A DNA stretch of 64,000 bases from Diacronema lutheri (lineage: Eukaryota; Haptophyta; Pavlovophyceae; Pavlovales; Pavlovaceae). The translations under genes were made by a program, and so were the position numbers. Under the pieces are notes generated by a model. It was not told the DNA's origin and made no database searches. It saw nothing but the letters and a program-made list of their open reading frames with translations. The stretch covers positions 126,501-190,500 of the forward strand of contig JAGTXO010000031.1 in NCBI GenBank assembly GCA_019448385.1. Direction: 5' to 3'. The first letter of the stretch is position 1. Each line of letters begins with the position of its first letter. This document shows positions 49,546 to 58,866 of the stretch, one piece after another.

Positions 49546-52500
49546 GCGCTGCAGCCGGCGCACCGCTCGGCGCGCTGTCCCAAGCAGGCGCCGCGAGCGG
49601 CTGCGGCTGCGGCTGCGGCTGCGGCTGCGGCTGCGGCTGCGGCTGCGGCTCCCCTGCATCGGCGAGCGCGACGGGTACCTCGAGCGTAACGGCGGCGGCG
49701 GGTACGAGGAGCGCAGGCGCAGGCGCCACCGCCGGCGCGTGCTGCGCCCCGCCGCGCGCGGCCGGCGCGGCCGCCAGCCGCTGTGCTGCCAGCGGCGGCT
49801 GGGCGGCTGCGGGCGCTGGCGCAAACGTCGCGCCGCCATCGTGCGGAGCGGGACCCGTTGGCGCGCCGTCGGGCGGCGCAGCCCAGGTGGCAGGCGCGGG
49901 CGTGCCCGCCGCGCCCAGCGAGGCGTCGGGCCGCATGTCGGCTCCAAGCTCGAGGGTCGGCGCCTCGGCTGGCCCGGCCGCGGCGAGCGGGCGCGAATTC
50001 TGCGCGCGCGCATGCGGCGCGTCGAGCGGCGCGGGCGCGCTGGCGAGCGGCGTCGGCACGCCCACGGCCAGCTGCGCGGCCGCGCCCGGCGCGCGCTCGC
50101 CGTCCACCGCCGTCTCGCCGGGCGCGGCGGCGAGCGCAGTTGGCAGCAAAGCTTCAGCCGCAGGCGCGGGTGTCAACCCGCTCGCATGGGGCGCGCCGGC
50201 TTCGACGGCGCTCGCCGTGCGCGCCGCGCTGTGCTCGACTGCCGGTGCATCGCGCAGCGGCTCGACCGCGTGCTCACCCAACTCGACCACGCGGCGCTCG
50301 GCGGCCGGGGCCGCGTGCGCGGGAGCGCCGCCGCTCGCCGCCGCGCCGCGCAGCGAGCCGACGGCGGCGCTCGCGCTGCCGGCGAGCGGCCTGCCCGCCG
50401 GGAACGCGCGCTCGGCGAGCGGCCCGGCCTGCGGTACCAAGCCGCCGCCGTCGACGTGTGCTGACAAGGAGCGACCGAACGATCGCTGCGCGTCGATGCT
50501 CGTCGCGGGCGCGTGCACGCCGCCCGGCGCGGCCGCGGCGCTGTGCGTGGCGGCGGACGCGGCGCTGTGCGCGGCGGCGGACGCGCCGTCGTCGGCGGGC
50601 GCGCGCAACCGCGGCGGCGGCGGCGGCTCGGGCGTGGGCGCGCGCGCGAGCGGATGCGCGCGCAAGGGCAGCGACGCGCTGTCCGAAGGTGCCACCTCAG
50701 TGGGCGAGGGCGGCGAGCGCGCGTGCGGCTCGGTGTCGTCGACGCGCGCGCCGGCGCGGAGCGTCGGCGCCGACGCCGCGTGCGCACGCGGCGCGCGCGA
50801 CGAGCGCGCGCCGACGACGCGCGGGGGCGCGGACGTGCGGCGGGTGGGCGCTCGCGCTCGTCCGCCGCGCTGCTCGGCTTCGCCCCCGTCGTCGCCGTCG
50901 CCCGCCGCCTGTGCGTGCCCCTCGCCGCCCTCGTCGCCCTCGTCGCCCTCGCCCTCGTCGCCGTGCTCGTACGCCGCCGCCATGGCTGAAGGCGCGCGCT
51001 CGAGCGGCGCGCCTGAGCGCGCCGGTGCCGTCTGCGCAGCGTGCGCGCCATCACGCGCGCCGTCCGCCCCAACCGCCGCCATCGCGGCCTCGACCGCGCG
51101 CGCGGCGGCCGCCTCATCGGACAACTGCTTCAGCTGTAACGCCTGTGAGTAGAGCAGGTGGGTTAGTCGCTCCTCCCGGACTGTGGCCGCTGCCGCGCCG
51201 GACCCGTCGTCCAGCGCGGCGCGCGCGTCGAAGGGCGTCGCCCACGCCGGCATGGGCGCGAGCGCGAGCGCAGCGGACGCGGCGCCGCCCGCGAGCGCGG
51301 CGTGGCCAAACGCACCGCCCTGCCGCGGCGGCGCGCTGCCTAAGAGCAAAGCTGGATAGGCGCATAACGGAGCGTGATGCACAGGGCAACGAGCAAGCGC
51401 GCGCGCGGGCGGGCGGGCGGGCGGGCGGGCGCGCGTGCGCGCGCGGCGTGTGAGAAGGCGGCGCAGAGCGGCGCGAGCCGCGCCTGCCGCCGCCCTGCCC
51501 GGGATGCGTGCGCGCGCGGCGTGTGAGAAGGCGGCGCAGAGCGGCGCGAGCCGCGCCTGCCGCCGCCCTGCCCGGGATGTGCGCAGATGCAGCCCTGCCC
51601 GGGATGTGCGCAGATGCAGCGCTGCCCGGGATGTGCGCACGCACTTTCGAGGTAACGCGCATAGTTACGTTCGGCGATGAGCTCGGCGAGCGCCGCCTCG
51701 AGCGACCCACGCAACGCGCGCGCGGCTTCGGGCACGCCCTGCGCGCGGGTTGCGCACCGCGCGGGGTCGGCGGACGTGTAAAGGCGGAGGTGGGCAGGCG
51801 GAGGCGGAGGCGGAGGCGGAGGCGGAGGCGGAGGCGGAGGCGGGCAGGCGGAGGCGGGAAGGCGGAGGCGGGAAGGCGGAGGCGGGAAGGCGCGCGCGCT
51901 CGTCAGTTGCTGGGCTCGGGGTAGGCAGAGGCGTGTGCGGGCGCGGCGATGGGTGGGGCTGGGCGGAGGGCGGGGATGGCGGCCGGCGGGGCGCGCAGGG
52001 CGGGCTGAGCGCAACGGCAGGATCGCACGCTGCCCCTGCCCCCGTGCACTGGCGCTGCGCCACGCGCACCTGCGCCTCAAGCTCGGCCACGCGATCTCGC
52101 ATCCGGCGCAGCTCGCGCCCAACGGCCGAAACGGCCGTTGGCCCGTCCTCTCCGAGCCCACCCGCCGCTTCGCCGATCGCGCGCGCGCGCGCATTGGCCG
52201 CACCCAGCTCGCCCTCGAGCAGGGTGACGCGCGCGTGCGCGGCCGCGAGCGCCGCCTCCTTGGAGCGCAGCAGCGTCGCGAGGAATTCTGCGGCTGCTCT
52301 TCGCTCTGCTTCCGCGTCCACCCCGCGCGCTGGGACGAGCGCCACGTTGCCGGTCGCGCCGCCATTGCTGCCGCCGTAACTGCCGCCATAGCCGTAACTG
52401 CCGCCGTACCCGCTGCCACCACCGCCGCCGCCGCCGCCGCCATCGCCACCGCCGCCACCGCCGTGGCCACCACCAAACCCGCCGTAGCCATAGCCCCCGC

Positions 52501-54649
52501 CGCGGCCGAAGCGCTGCACGATGGCCGCCAGCTCAGCGCGCGCCGCCTCGTGCCGCGTCTCTTCGCGCGCTCGCTCCGATCTGCGTGACTCCTCGCTCGC
52601 ATGCAGCTGCGCGCGCGCGAGCGCAAGCTGCTCGGTCAGGTCGCTCCAGCGGTGGGATGACGCGTCGACGCGCGCCTCCGCCTCGCGCAGCGCGCCGCGC
52701 AGCGACGCGAGCTGCGCCGCGTGCGCGCTCACGAGCCGACCAACGGACGCACCATCACCATAGCTCCCGTCGCCGTCGCCGCCGCGCTCGCCGCCGCGCT
52801 CGCCGGCGCCGAGCGCGCGCGCGTCAAGGGCGGCGGCGAGCGCGGCGGTCGCCTCCGCGTCGCGCGCGGCGAGCGCGCGCCGCGCCGCCTCCGCCTCCGC
52901 CTCGGCGACGGAGAGCGCGCGCGCGCCGCGATCCGCGTCGCGACGCTCGAGGTCACGCTCGCGCCGCGCGAGCAGCGTGCGCAGCTGCGCGTTGTGCCGT
53001 TGCGTGCTCGCCGCGAGGTGCGCGAGCGCGCGCACGCGCGCGTCCGCGAGCGCGGTCGAGTCGCCCGCCCGCCCGGCGGCCGGCGCTACTCCGTTGCCGC
53101 CAGCGCCGACGCCGGCGCCGACGCCGGCGTCGGCGTCGGCGAGCGCGCGCCGCGCGTGCACGGCATCAGCGAGCGTACCCGCAAGGTCGACGCAGCGCAG
53201 CGCACCGCGCTGCACGGCCGCGGCAGCGCCGTCGAGCGCCGCCGCGCCGCGCGGCTCGCGCGCGCGCTCCGTCGCGCCCGCCGCCGCCGCCGCCGCGCGC
53301 CGCGCCGCGCCGTCGAGCGGCCCGCGCAGCGCGCCGAGCTGGCGGACGAGTGCGCGCTCGAGCGTCGCGATTGCCTCGTCCGCGCCGTCGAGCAGCGCGC
53401 GAGCCGACGGCGCGTGCAACGTGGCGCCGTCGTCGTCGTCGTCGCGCAGCTGCCCGCCGCCACGCGCACTGCCGCCGCCGCCGCCGCGGCCGCGCGCAGC
53501 GCGCCCGCTCGGCGCGGCGGGTGGCTCGTGCGCGTCGAGCAGCGACCCTTGGAGTGAAGAGGGCGGCCCGTGGGGCGAGGAGGGCGCGAGCGGCTCGTCG
53601 AGGAGCAGAGCGCTGCTGCCGCCACTGCCGCCGCCACTGCCGCCGCCACTACCGCCGCCACTGCCGCCGCCACTGCCGCCGCCACTGCCGCCGCCACTGC
53701 CGCCGTCGCCGCCGCCGTCGCCGCCGCCGTCGCCGCCGCCGTCGCCCGCGTCCGCGCCGTTGCGCGCATGCGCGTCAAACTTGGCCACCGACGCCACTGC
53801 CAAGCCGCTGTGCGCGAGCGCGCCGCGCGATGGCGGTCGTGGCTCGCGCTCGGTAAGCGGCGCTCGCGATGGCGGCGGCCGCGAGCGCTCGGGCACAGCC
53901 GCCAGCGCCACCGCGCGCTCCTCGTCGAGGCGCGGGTCAAAGGTGAGGCGGTCGGCCGGCGGGTCGGTCGGCCCGATAGCCATTGGCCGCGGCACCGGCC
54001 GCGGCGCGTGCACCGGCGGGCGCGCGGGCGGCTGCGCGGGCTGCTTCGCCGCGGCGATCGCGCGATCGACATGAGCGCGCGGCATGTGCGCGTCGCCCGC
54101 CGCGAAGAAGGAGGCGTTGGGCTTCGCGGCGCTCGGGAGGAGGGGCGGCGGCTTGGTCGGGGAGACCACCTCGTGCATCACCGCGCCCTCGTGCGTGAAC
54201 ACCCAGCTGTGCCCATCGGACGCGCGGCCGGGCAGGCCGGCGGGGTGCGTCGGCCGCGGCGGCGAGAAAGCGCGCGAGCCGGCGTGCGCGCTGGCGGAGG
54301 ACAGTGGCTGGACGAGCCACGTCGCCTTGTCAAAGCCAAAGCGCAGTCGGTCGCCGACCGACAGCCGCTCCTCCGCGTTGTGCAGCCGGTGCTCGTTGAT
54401 GAAGCAGCCGTTGCGCGAGCCGAGGTCGCGCAGCGCGGCGCCGTCCGCCGCGGGCAGCACGCGCAGCTGCGCGTGGAGGGCGGAGACGGAGCGGTCCTCG
54501 AGGACAAGCGAATTGCGCTCCGGGTCACGGCCGATCGCATACGTTTGCCCCGGCTCGAGCGGCACCGTCCGCTCCCGGCTGCGCAGAAAGGCCCACGGCG
54601 CGCCGCGAGCCGGCTCCTCCGGCATGACCGTTTTGACTTGGCCGTTCAC
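49487..54649 (-). CDS. FHA-domain coiled-coil protein (CEP170-like N-terminus)
   Basis: Exon 1 is 54649-52070 (860 codons), exon 2 is 51738-51645, and exon 3 runs from about 51146 to a stop at 49487. Donors are CAG|GTGCGC and A|GTGCGT; the acceptor for exon 3 (CTAAC...TCACAG) is clear, but its phase does not match exon 2, so a micro-exon or different donor is likely. Residues 15-115 are an FHA domain (QTYAIGRDPERNSLVLEDRS, VSALHAQLRVLP, DLGSRNGCFINEHRL). After a long disordered Gly/Ser/Pro linker come coiled coils (ERDLERRDADRGARALSVAE, VGRELRRMRDRVAELEAQ, SLEAALAELIAERNYARYLE). The layout recalls centrosomal FHA proteins. The C-terminus has a (QP)n run and its last 19 codons lie inside the satellite array. 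Confidence 0.68.
51432..51640. repeat. intronic minisatellites in the FHA gene
   Basis: Within the second FHA-gene intron, a roughly 70-bp unit containing GTGTGAGAAGGCGGCGCAGA occurs twice in tandem. It is followed by three shorter units that start GCCCGGGATGTGCGCAGATG (about 27 bp). They lie next to the donor at 51,644 and may confuse exon calling there. Confidence 0.8.
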
Positions 54650-54733
54650 GCCGCCGATCTTTCAAAAAAAGGGAGGGGTCGTCCTGCGCGCGCGCGTGTG
54701 CGCGGTCGGCACGTGCGTCGAGCGCGCGCCCCG

Positions 54734-56428
54734 ATGCTGACGGGCGCGCGGCGCGGAAGCGAGCTGCTCGCGCTCGCGGCGTTCTCGTCGGCGCGGCGTG
54801 GCGCTCGCATGCACATGGCCGGCGCGCAGCCGCACGCGGACGTGGTCGTCGTCGGCGGCGGCGCCGCGGGCCTCTTCGCGTCGATCGCCGCGGCGCGCGC
54901 GGGCGCGTCGGTGCTGTGCCTCGAGAGCGGCTCGCAGCCGCTGCGCAAGGTGCGCATTTCGGGCGGCGGACGGTGCAACGTGATGCACGACCCGTCGACG
55001 TGGGCACCCGCCGACGCGAAGCAGCTGCTCGCCGGCCGCTACCCGCGCGGCTCGCAGGAGCTCATCTCGCCGCTCCTCGCCGGCTTCTCGCCCGACGAGA
55101 CGGCGGCGTGGTTCCGCGCCGAGGGCGTCGCGCTCAAGCGCGAGGCCGACGGGCGCGTCTTCCCGACGACCGACGACTCGGCCACCGTCGTGCGAGCGCT
55201 CCTCGACGCCGCCGAGCGCGCCGGCGTCCGCCTGCTCACCGGCGCGAAGGTTGAGGCCGTCGCGCACGTGGACGGCGCGGACGCTGCGGATGCGGGCGGC
55301 GACGGTGCGCGCGCGCGTTTCGCGCTTGACGTTGCGCGGCGCGGCGGCGCGTCGGCCGAGCGCGTGCTCTGTGGGTCGCTCGTCCTCGCGACGGGCAGCG
55401 CCTCGCACCAGCTCGCCGCGTCGCTCGGGCACGACGTCACGGGTCTTCTGCCGTCGCTCTTCGCGCTCCGCCTCGCGCCCGGCGCGCTGCTCGACGCGTC
55501 GCTTGCCGGCCTGAGCGTCGCAGACGCCGAGCTCACCTTCGAGCCGCCACCACCGGACAGCGCGCAGCCGGACGCTCCGGCCAACGGCGCGGCGGCGGTG
55601 GCGGTGGCGACGCGTGGCAAGGGCGCGCGCGCGCGCGGTGGCGCGAGCGCGCGTCGCGTGAGCTCGCGCGGCCCGCTGCTCGTCACGCACCGCGGCCTCT
55701 CGGGGCCCGCCGCGCTTCGACTGTCGGCGCACGCCGCCGTGCCGCTCGCCGCGTGCGGCTATAGGGGCGACGTTGTGCTCAACCTCTGCCCCGCGCTGCA
55801 GCCGCGCGAAGTCGGCGCGGCGCTCGTGGCCTTCAGCCGCGGCGAGCAGCGCGGCAAGCAGGTCTCGACCGTTTCGCCGTTCGAGCTGCCGCGCCGGCTG
55901 TGGCGCGTGGTCGTTGCGGGCGTGCCCGAGGGCTCGAGCGCGCCAGCGCCCGGCGATGCCGTCGACCCGACGGCGCGCTGGGATCAGCTGGGCGGAGCCG
56001 AGCTGCGCGCGCTCGAGGGGCGGCTCACGCGCCTCCGTCTGCCATTCAGCGGCAAGGATTCGAACAAGGAGGAATTTGTCACGTGCGGCGGCGTGAGGCT
56101 TGACAACGTTCAGATGCGTGACATGCGCTCCAAAAAGCATGGCGCCCTCTTCTTCGCGGGCGAGCTGCTCGACATCGACGGCATCACCGGTGGGCACAAT
56201 TTCCAGTCGTGCTGGACCACCGGATTCCTCGCAGGCCGAGCCGCCGCCGAGGCCGCGCGGCGCGCCGGCGCGGGCGGCTTCGACGGCGACGGTGGCGGCG
56301 GGGACAAGCCGCGCCCAGGGCGCGGAAGCGCGCAGCGAGGCGGAAAGGGTGGCGGCGGTGGCGCCGCGCTGGGCGGGAGGCTGGCACGCGGACGCGCTGG
56401 CGCCGCGGGCGAGGCGCCGCCCAACTGA
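54734..56428 (+). CDS. BaiN/HI0933-like FAD-dependent oxidoreductase
   Basis: 564 residues. The Rossmann start ADVVVVGGGAAGLFASIAAA, the family motif KVRISGGGRCNVMHD and the C-terminal signature EEFVTCGGVRLDNVQM, ALFFAGELLDIDGITGGHNF, QSCWTTGFLAG are those of the HI0933/YhiN/BaiN flavoproteins, widespread in bacteria and in plants and algae. The natural substrate in eukaryotes is not settled; bacterial BaiN reduces bile-acid intermediates. The insert at about 250-300 is Ala/Gly-rich. A leader MLTGARRGSELLALAAFSSA RRGARM could be an organelle signal, but a second Met (MHMAG) leaves the start uncertain. The C-terminal 60 residues are Gly/Arg-rich and not conserved. Its ATG lies 84 bp from the divergent FHA gene. 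Confidence 0.85.
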   Translation: MLTGARRGSELLALAAFSSARRGARMHMAGAQPHADVVVVGGGAAGLFASIAAARAGASVLCLESGSQPLRKVRISGGGRCNVMHDPSTWAPADAKQLLAGRYPRGSQELISPLLAGFSPDETAAWFRAEGVALKREADGRVFPTTDDSATVVRALLDAAERAGVRLLTGAKVEAVAHVDGADAADAGGDGARARFALDVARRGGASAERVLCGSLVLATGSASHQLAASLGHDVTGLLPSLFALRLAPGALLDASLAGLSVADAELTFEPPPPDSAQPDAPANGAAAVAVATRGKGARARGGASARRVSSRGPLLVTHRGLSGPAALRLSAHAAVPLAACGYRGDVVLNLCPALQPREVGAALVAFSRGEQRGKQVSTVSPFELPRRLWRVVVAGVPEGSSAPAPGDAVDPTARWDQLGGAELRALEGRLTRLRLPFSGKDSNKEEFVTCGGVRLDNVQMRDMRSKKHGALFFAGELLDIDGITGGHNFQSCWTTGFLAGRAAAEAARRAGAGGFDGDGGGGDKPRPGRGSAQRGGKGGGGGAALGGRLARGRAGAAGEAPPN

Positions 56429-56468
56429 GCGGCCGGATGGATGCCCTCCCCCCCCCCCCCCCGAGCGA

Positions 56469-56513
56469 GGGACGTTACGACAAGGGACGTTACGACAAGG
56501 GACGTTACGACAA
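56469..56513 (+). repeat. three 15-bp direct repeats leading into a hairpin
   Basis: GGGACGTTACGACAA is repeated exactly three times (56469-56483, 56484-56498, 56499-56513), directly after a C run (56445-56462). The third copy overlaps the left arm of the hairpin at 56509-56569. Confidence 0.95.
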
Positions 56514-56569
56514 GACCCCAACCCAAACGCGCTCAGGCCCCAGCTGGCGTTTGGGTTCAGGGTCTTGTC
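56509..56569. repeat. long imperfect inverted repeat (hairpin)
   Basis: Left arm 56509-56530 (GACAAGACCC then AACCCAAACGC) pairs with right arm 56547-56569 (GCGTTTGGGTT then GGGTCTTGTC), 21 base pairs with one small bulge and a 16-nt loop. It follows the BaiN-like stop by 80 bp and precedes decayed coding fragments. It could be the end of a mobile element, a transcript 3'-end signal, or the fold of a small RNA. Confidence 0.85.
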
Positions 56570-57235
56570 GCGGCATGTGCGCGCGCGCCGATGCGCTCTC
56601 CAAGGACCTCGCACGGGCGCACGAGCACGCTTACAAGCTCAATGGCTATCTGGTGTGGTGCAGCGAGCGCCTCCGTGAGAATGACTCTCTCAACGAAGCG
56701 CTCAATAAGCGGATCACGCAGATGCAGCACGAGATCTGCTGGCTCCACGCCGAAATATCGTCGCTCGTTGCGGGTTCGCCCGAGGATTCGCGAACGACAG
56801 CGAGGCCACCGACTACAAGGACCACGGCGTGTGCGTCGAGATCGATGTCTCCAACCGCGACGAGGTCGAGGGCGCGCCCGTGCCCGCGACCGCGCCCACG
56901 AAGGCAGAGCCGGGCATCGAGTCCAAGAGCGTCGCGCCTGCGCCCGTGCTCGCGCCGGCAGAGCCGCACACCGAGCCCGAGTGAGCCAACGTGCCGCCGA
57001 ACTCGCCCAAGCTCTTGTCGGTCGACAGCCAGGCCACCGAGTACAAGACCTACTACGCGAACTCACGTGCTCGCCACCTGCAACGCCTCGAGTTCACGCA
57101 CGCGTTCGAGTCTGTGCAGGCCGAGGTCGCTTAGTCCAAGCGCGCCAAGGTCCCGGCCACTGGCGGCGGATCGACTCGCTGGCTGCGCAACACGGCCGTG
57201 CGCAACACCCGCAGCTCGGCCAAGGGCAAGTAGCG
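56570..57235 (+). pseudogene. decayed coding fragments, family not recognised
   Basis: Protein-like tracts follow the hairpin: ADALSKDLARAHEHAYKLNG, RLRENDSLNEALNKRITQMQ (coiled coil), ATDYKDHGVCVEIDVSNRDE, then SVDSQATEYKTYYANSRARH and GGGSTRWLRNTAVRNTRSSA. They lie in more than one frame and no single frame spans them, so the gene appears broken. The repeated pattern of ATDYK and ATEYK suggests an internal duplication. Base composition is less extreme than in neighbouring genes, which hints at foreign origin. I cannot name a family. 57,236-57,550 contains a long C run (57,376-57,402) and nothing else I can support. Confidence 0.4.
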
Positions 57236-57372
57236 CGCCGGCGCAGCGCACGGTATGCCGCGGCTAGCTCAGTCGCGAAGAGTGTCCGACTGGCCGCGCC
57301 CTCCACGGGGTGCACGCGCACTCGGCGCGGTCCGGTCAGTCGGAGGCCTCAGCTTGCGCGGTGCCAATTGCG

Positions 57373-57403
<31 letters not shown>

Positions 57404-57550
57404 ACCGGAATCCGCCATTCCATGCTACTAGGCGGCAATCCTCGACCTCGACCCCTCGGGCGCTCGTTGGCTGGCTCGTACTCTCAACCCCCCTTCTGGC
57501 CCAGCCCGTACCGCGCCGTACATAGACCGTCAATGCGTGGGCGTGCAGAC

Positions 57551-58015
57551 TCAAAGCCGTGCGGCAGCGCGCCAGAAGTCGGCGTACATTCCCGCCGCCG
57601 CGAGGTGGTAGAATTCTGCGCTCATCCCGCGCGCTGCGAACGCGCGCGCTCCCGCGCTCGGCGCAAAGGCGCTTTTAAACCCGGTCTCAACCGCGCCGTC
57701 GTCGTCGCTGTCGTCGGCGTCGTCGCCCGTCGGGCGCGTCGGGATGGGCCCCGCGGCGGTCATTGCGTTGGCGATCTCGGGCCGATTGCGCAGCGCGAGG
57801 GCGAACAAGTAGCGCGTGAGTGCGGGGTAGGCGGTGGAGAGCGAGCTCAGTTGGCGCGGCATCGCAGCCCATGGAAGCAGATTGTGCGTAACGGCAACGC
57901 TGAGCTCGCCCAAGTTGTACACGGCATGGCGCCAGCCCTGCGGGACCCACAGCGTTTCGCCCGGCTGCTGGATCGCCTCGAGCAGCCCGCTGCCGCACGC
58001 ATAATCGTCGTCGCC

Positions 58016-58110
<95 letters not shown>

Positions 58111-58852
58111 CGCCGCCGCTCTCGTCGCGTGCAGGCACGCGCGCGCCCGCCTGCAGCGCGGGGAGCGCATCCTGAAACCAGTACGCGACCGGCTCGGACG
58201 AGGCCGGCGGCGGCGCGCCCGCGACCGGCGGGAGCAGCGCCCATCGTTTCGTGCCGCACAGCAGCGCATTCCACGCGCCCGTCTGGCGTGGGTCGACGTG
58301 CAGGTTTGATCCCGAGCGCTCACCTCCGATGACCAGGTACTCGTGCGTGCGCATGAAATGGCGCGCGAGCGGCGTCGCGTCGAGCGCGTCCTCGCGCGCA
58401 AAGGCGGCCGGCACCGCGTACTCGTCACGGAAGCACGCGCGCGGCCCCTCAAAGTCGTCGCCAAAGATGTATGGCGGTGCGTCCGCTTGCGAGCTGCGCG
58501 CCGCGCCGACGAACGCGCGCAGGCGGATGCGCACGGGCGAGGCGAACAGGCCCGGTGATGCGTGCACCCTGAAGGGTACGTCGCCGTGGTGCCGCACGAG
58601 CGCCTCGGCCGACGCCCACCGCTCTCGCGCCTTCCAGCCGAGCGTCTCGCCGCGCAGCAGGCACGGGCGTGCGCGCGCGACATAGCTCGCGACGAACGCG
58701 TCGACGCCGATGGCCTGCACGTCGACCACCTCCAGCTGGCGGTGCGGCGGTGGTGTCGCGAGCATGGCCGCGCGAAAGCTCGCGTCGCGCGCCACGCCAC
58801 GAGGCGACGGCTCGTCCGGAAGGCCCACCACATCAATGACCTCGGGTTCCAT
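57551..58852 (-). CDS. JmjC-domain oxygenase, JMJD6-like
   Basis: 433 residues in one exon. The cupin core carries the Fe(II) triad: His185 and Asp187 in SGSNLHVDPRQTGAWNALLC and His309 in VPQGWRHAVYNLGELSVAVT. The words GAWNALLCGTKRWALLPP and PGETLWVPQGW are close to JMJD6 (WNAL-x-GHKRW; PGET-x-x-VP-x-GWWH). JMJD6-type enzymes use 2-oxoglutarate and O2 to hydroxylate lysines in splicing factors; arginine demethylation has also been claimed. Between the two halves lies a very long (GGC)n poly-Gly insert (about 58,021-58,110), likely disordered. The C-terminus has an acidic patch (GDDADDSDDDGAVETGF). Its ATG is 14 bp from that of the divergent RWD gene. Confidence 0.88.
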
Positions 58853-58866
58853 CGCTGCCTCGCGCG

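Noticed and set aside
49487-49683. (QP)n-rich C-terminus of the FHA gene as a new domain
   Set aside because: It is a simple (GGCTGC)n repeat next to the satellite edge, best seen as low complexity.
42236-51152. Giant plus-strand reading frames of more than 2,000 codons across 42-51 kb
   Set aside because: They come from the stop-free 98-bp satellite read in three frames; translations are cyclic copies of the same repeat and continue antisense through the FHA gene.
53570-54733. Plus-strand extension of the BaiN-like frame to 53,570
   Set aside because: It runs antisense through the FHA domain of the neighbouring gene and has no homology; the Rossmann motif sits about 35 residues after the ATG at 54,734.
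57255-57330. tRNA-like stretch GGCTAGCTCAGTCGCGAAGAG
   Set aside because: It resembles a tRNA A box and D arm, but no B box (GGTTCGA-type) or closing acceptor stem follows at the right spacing.
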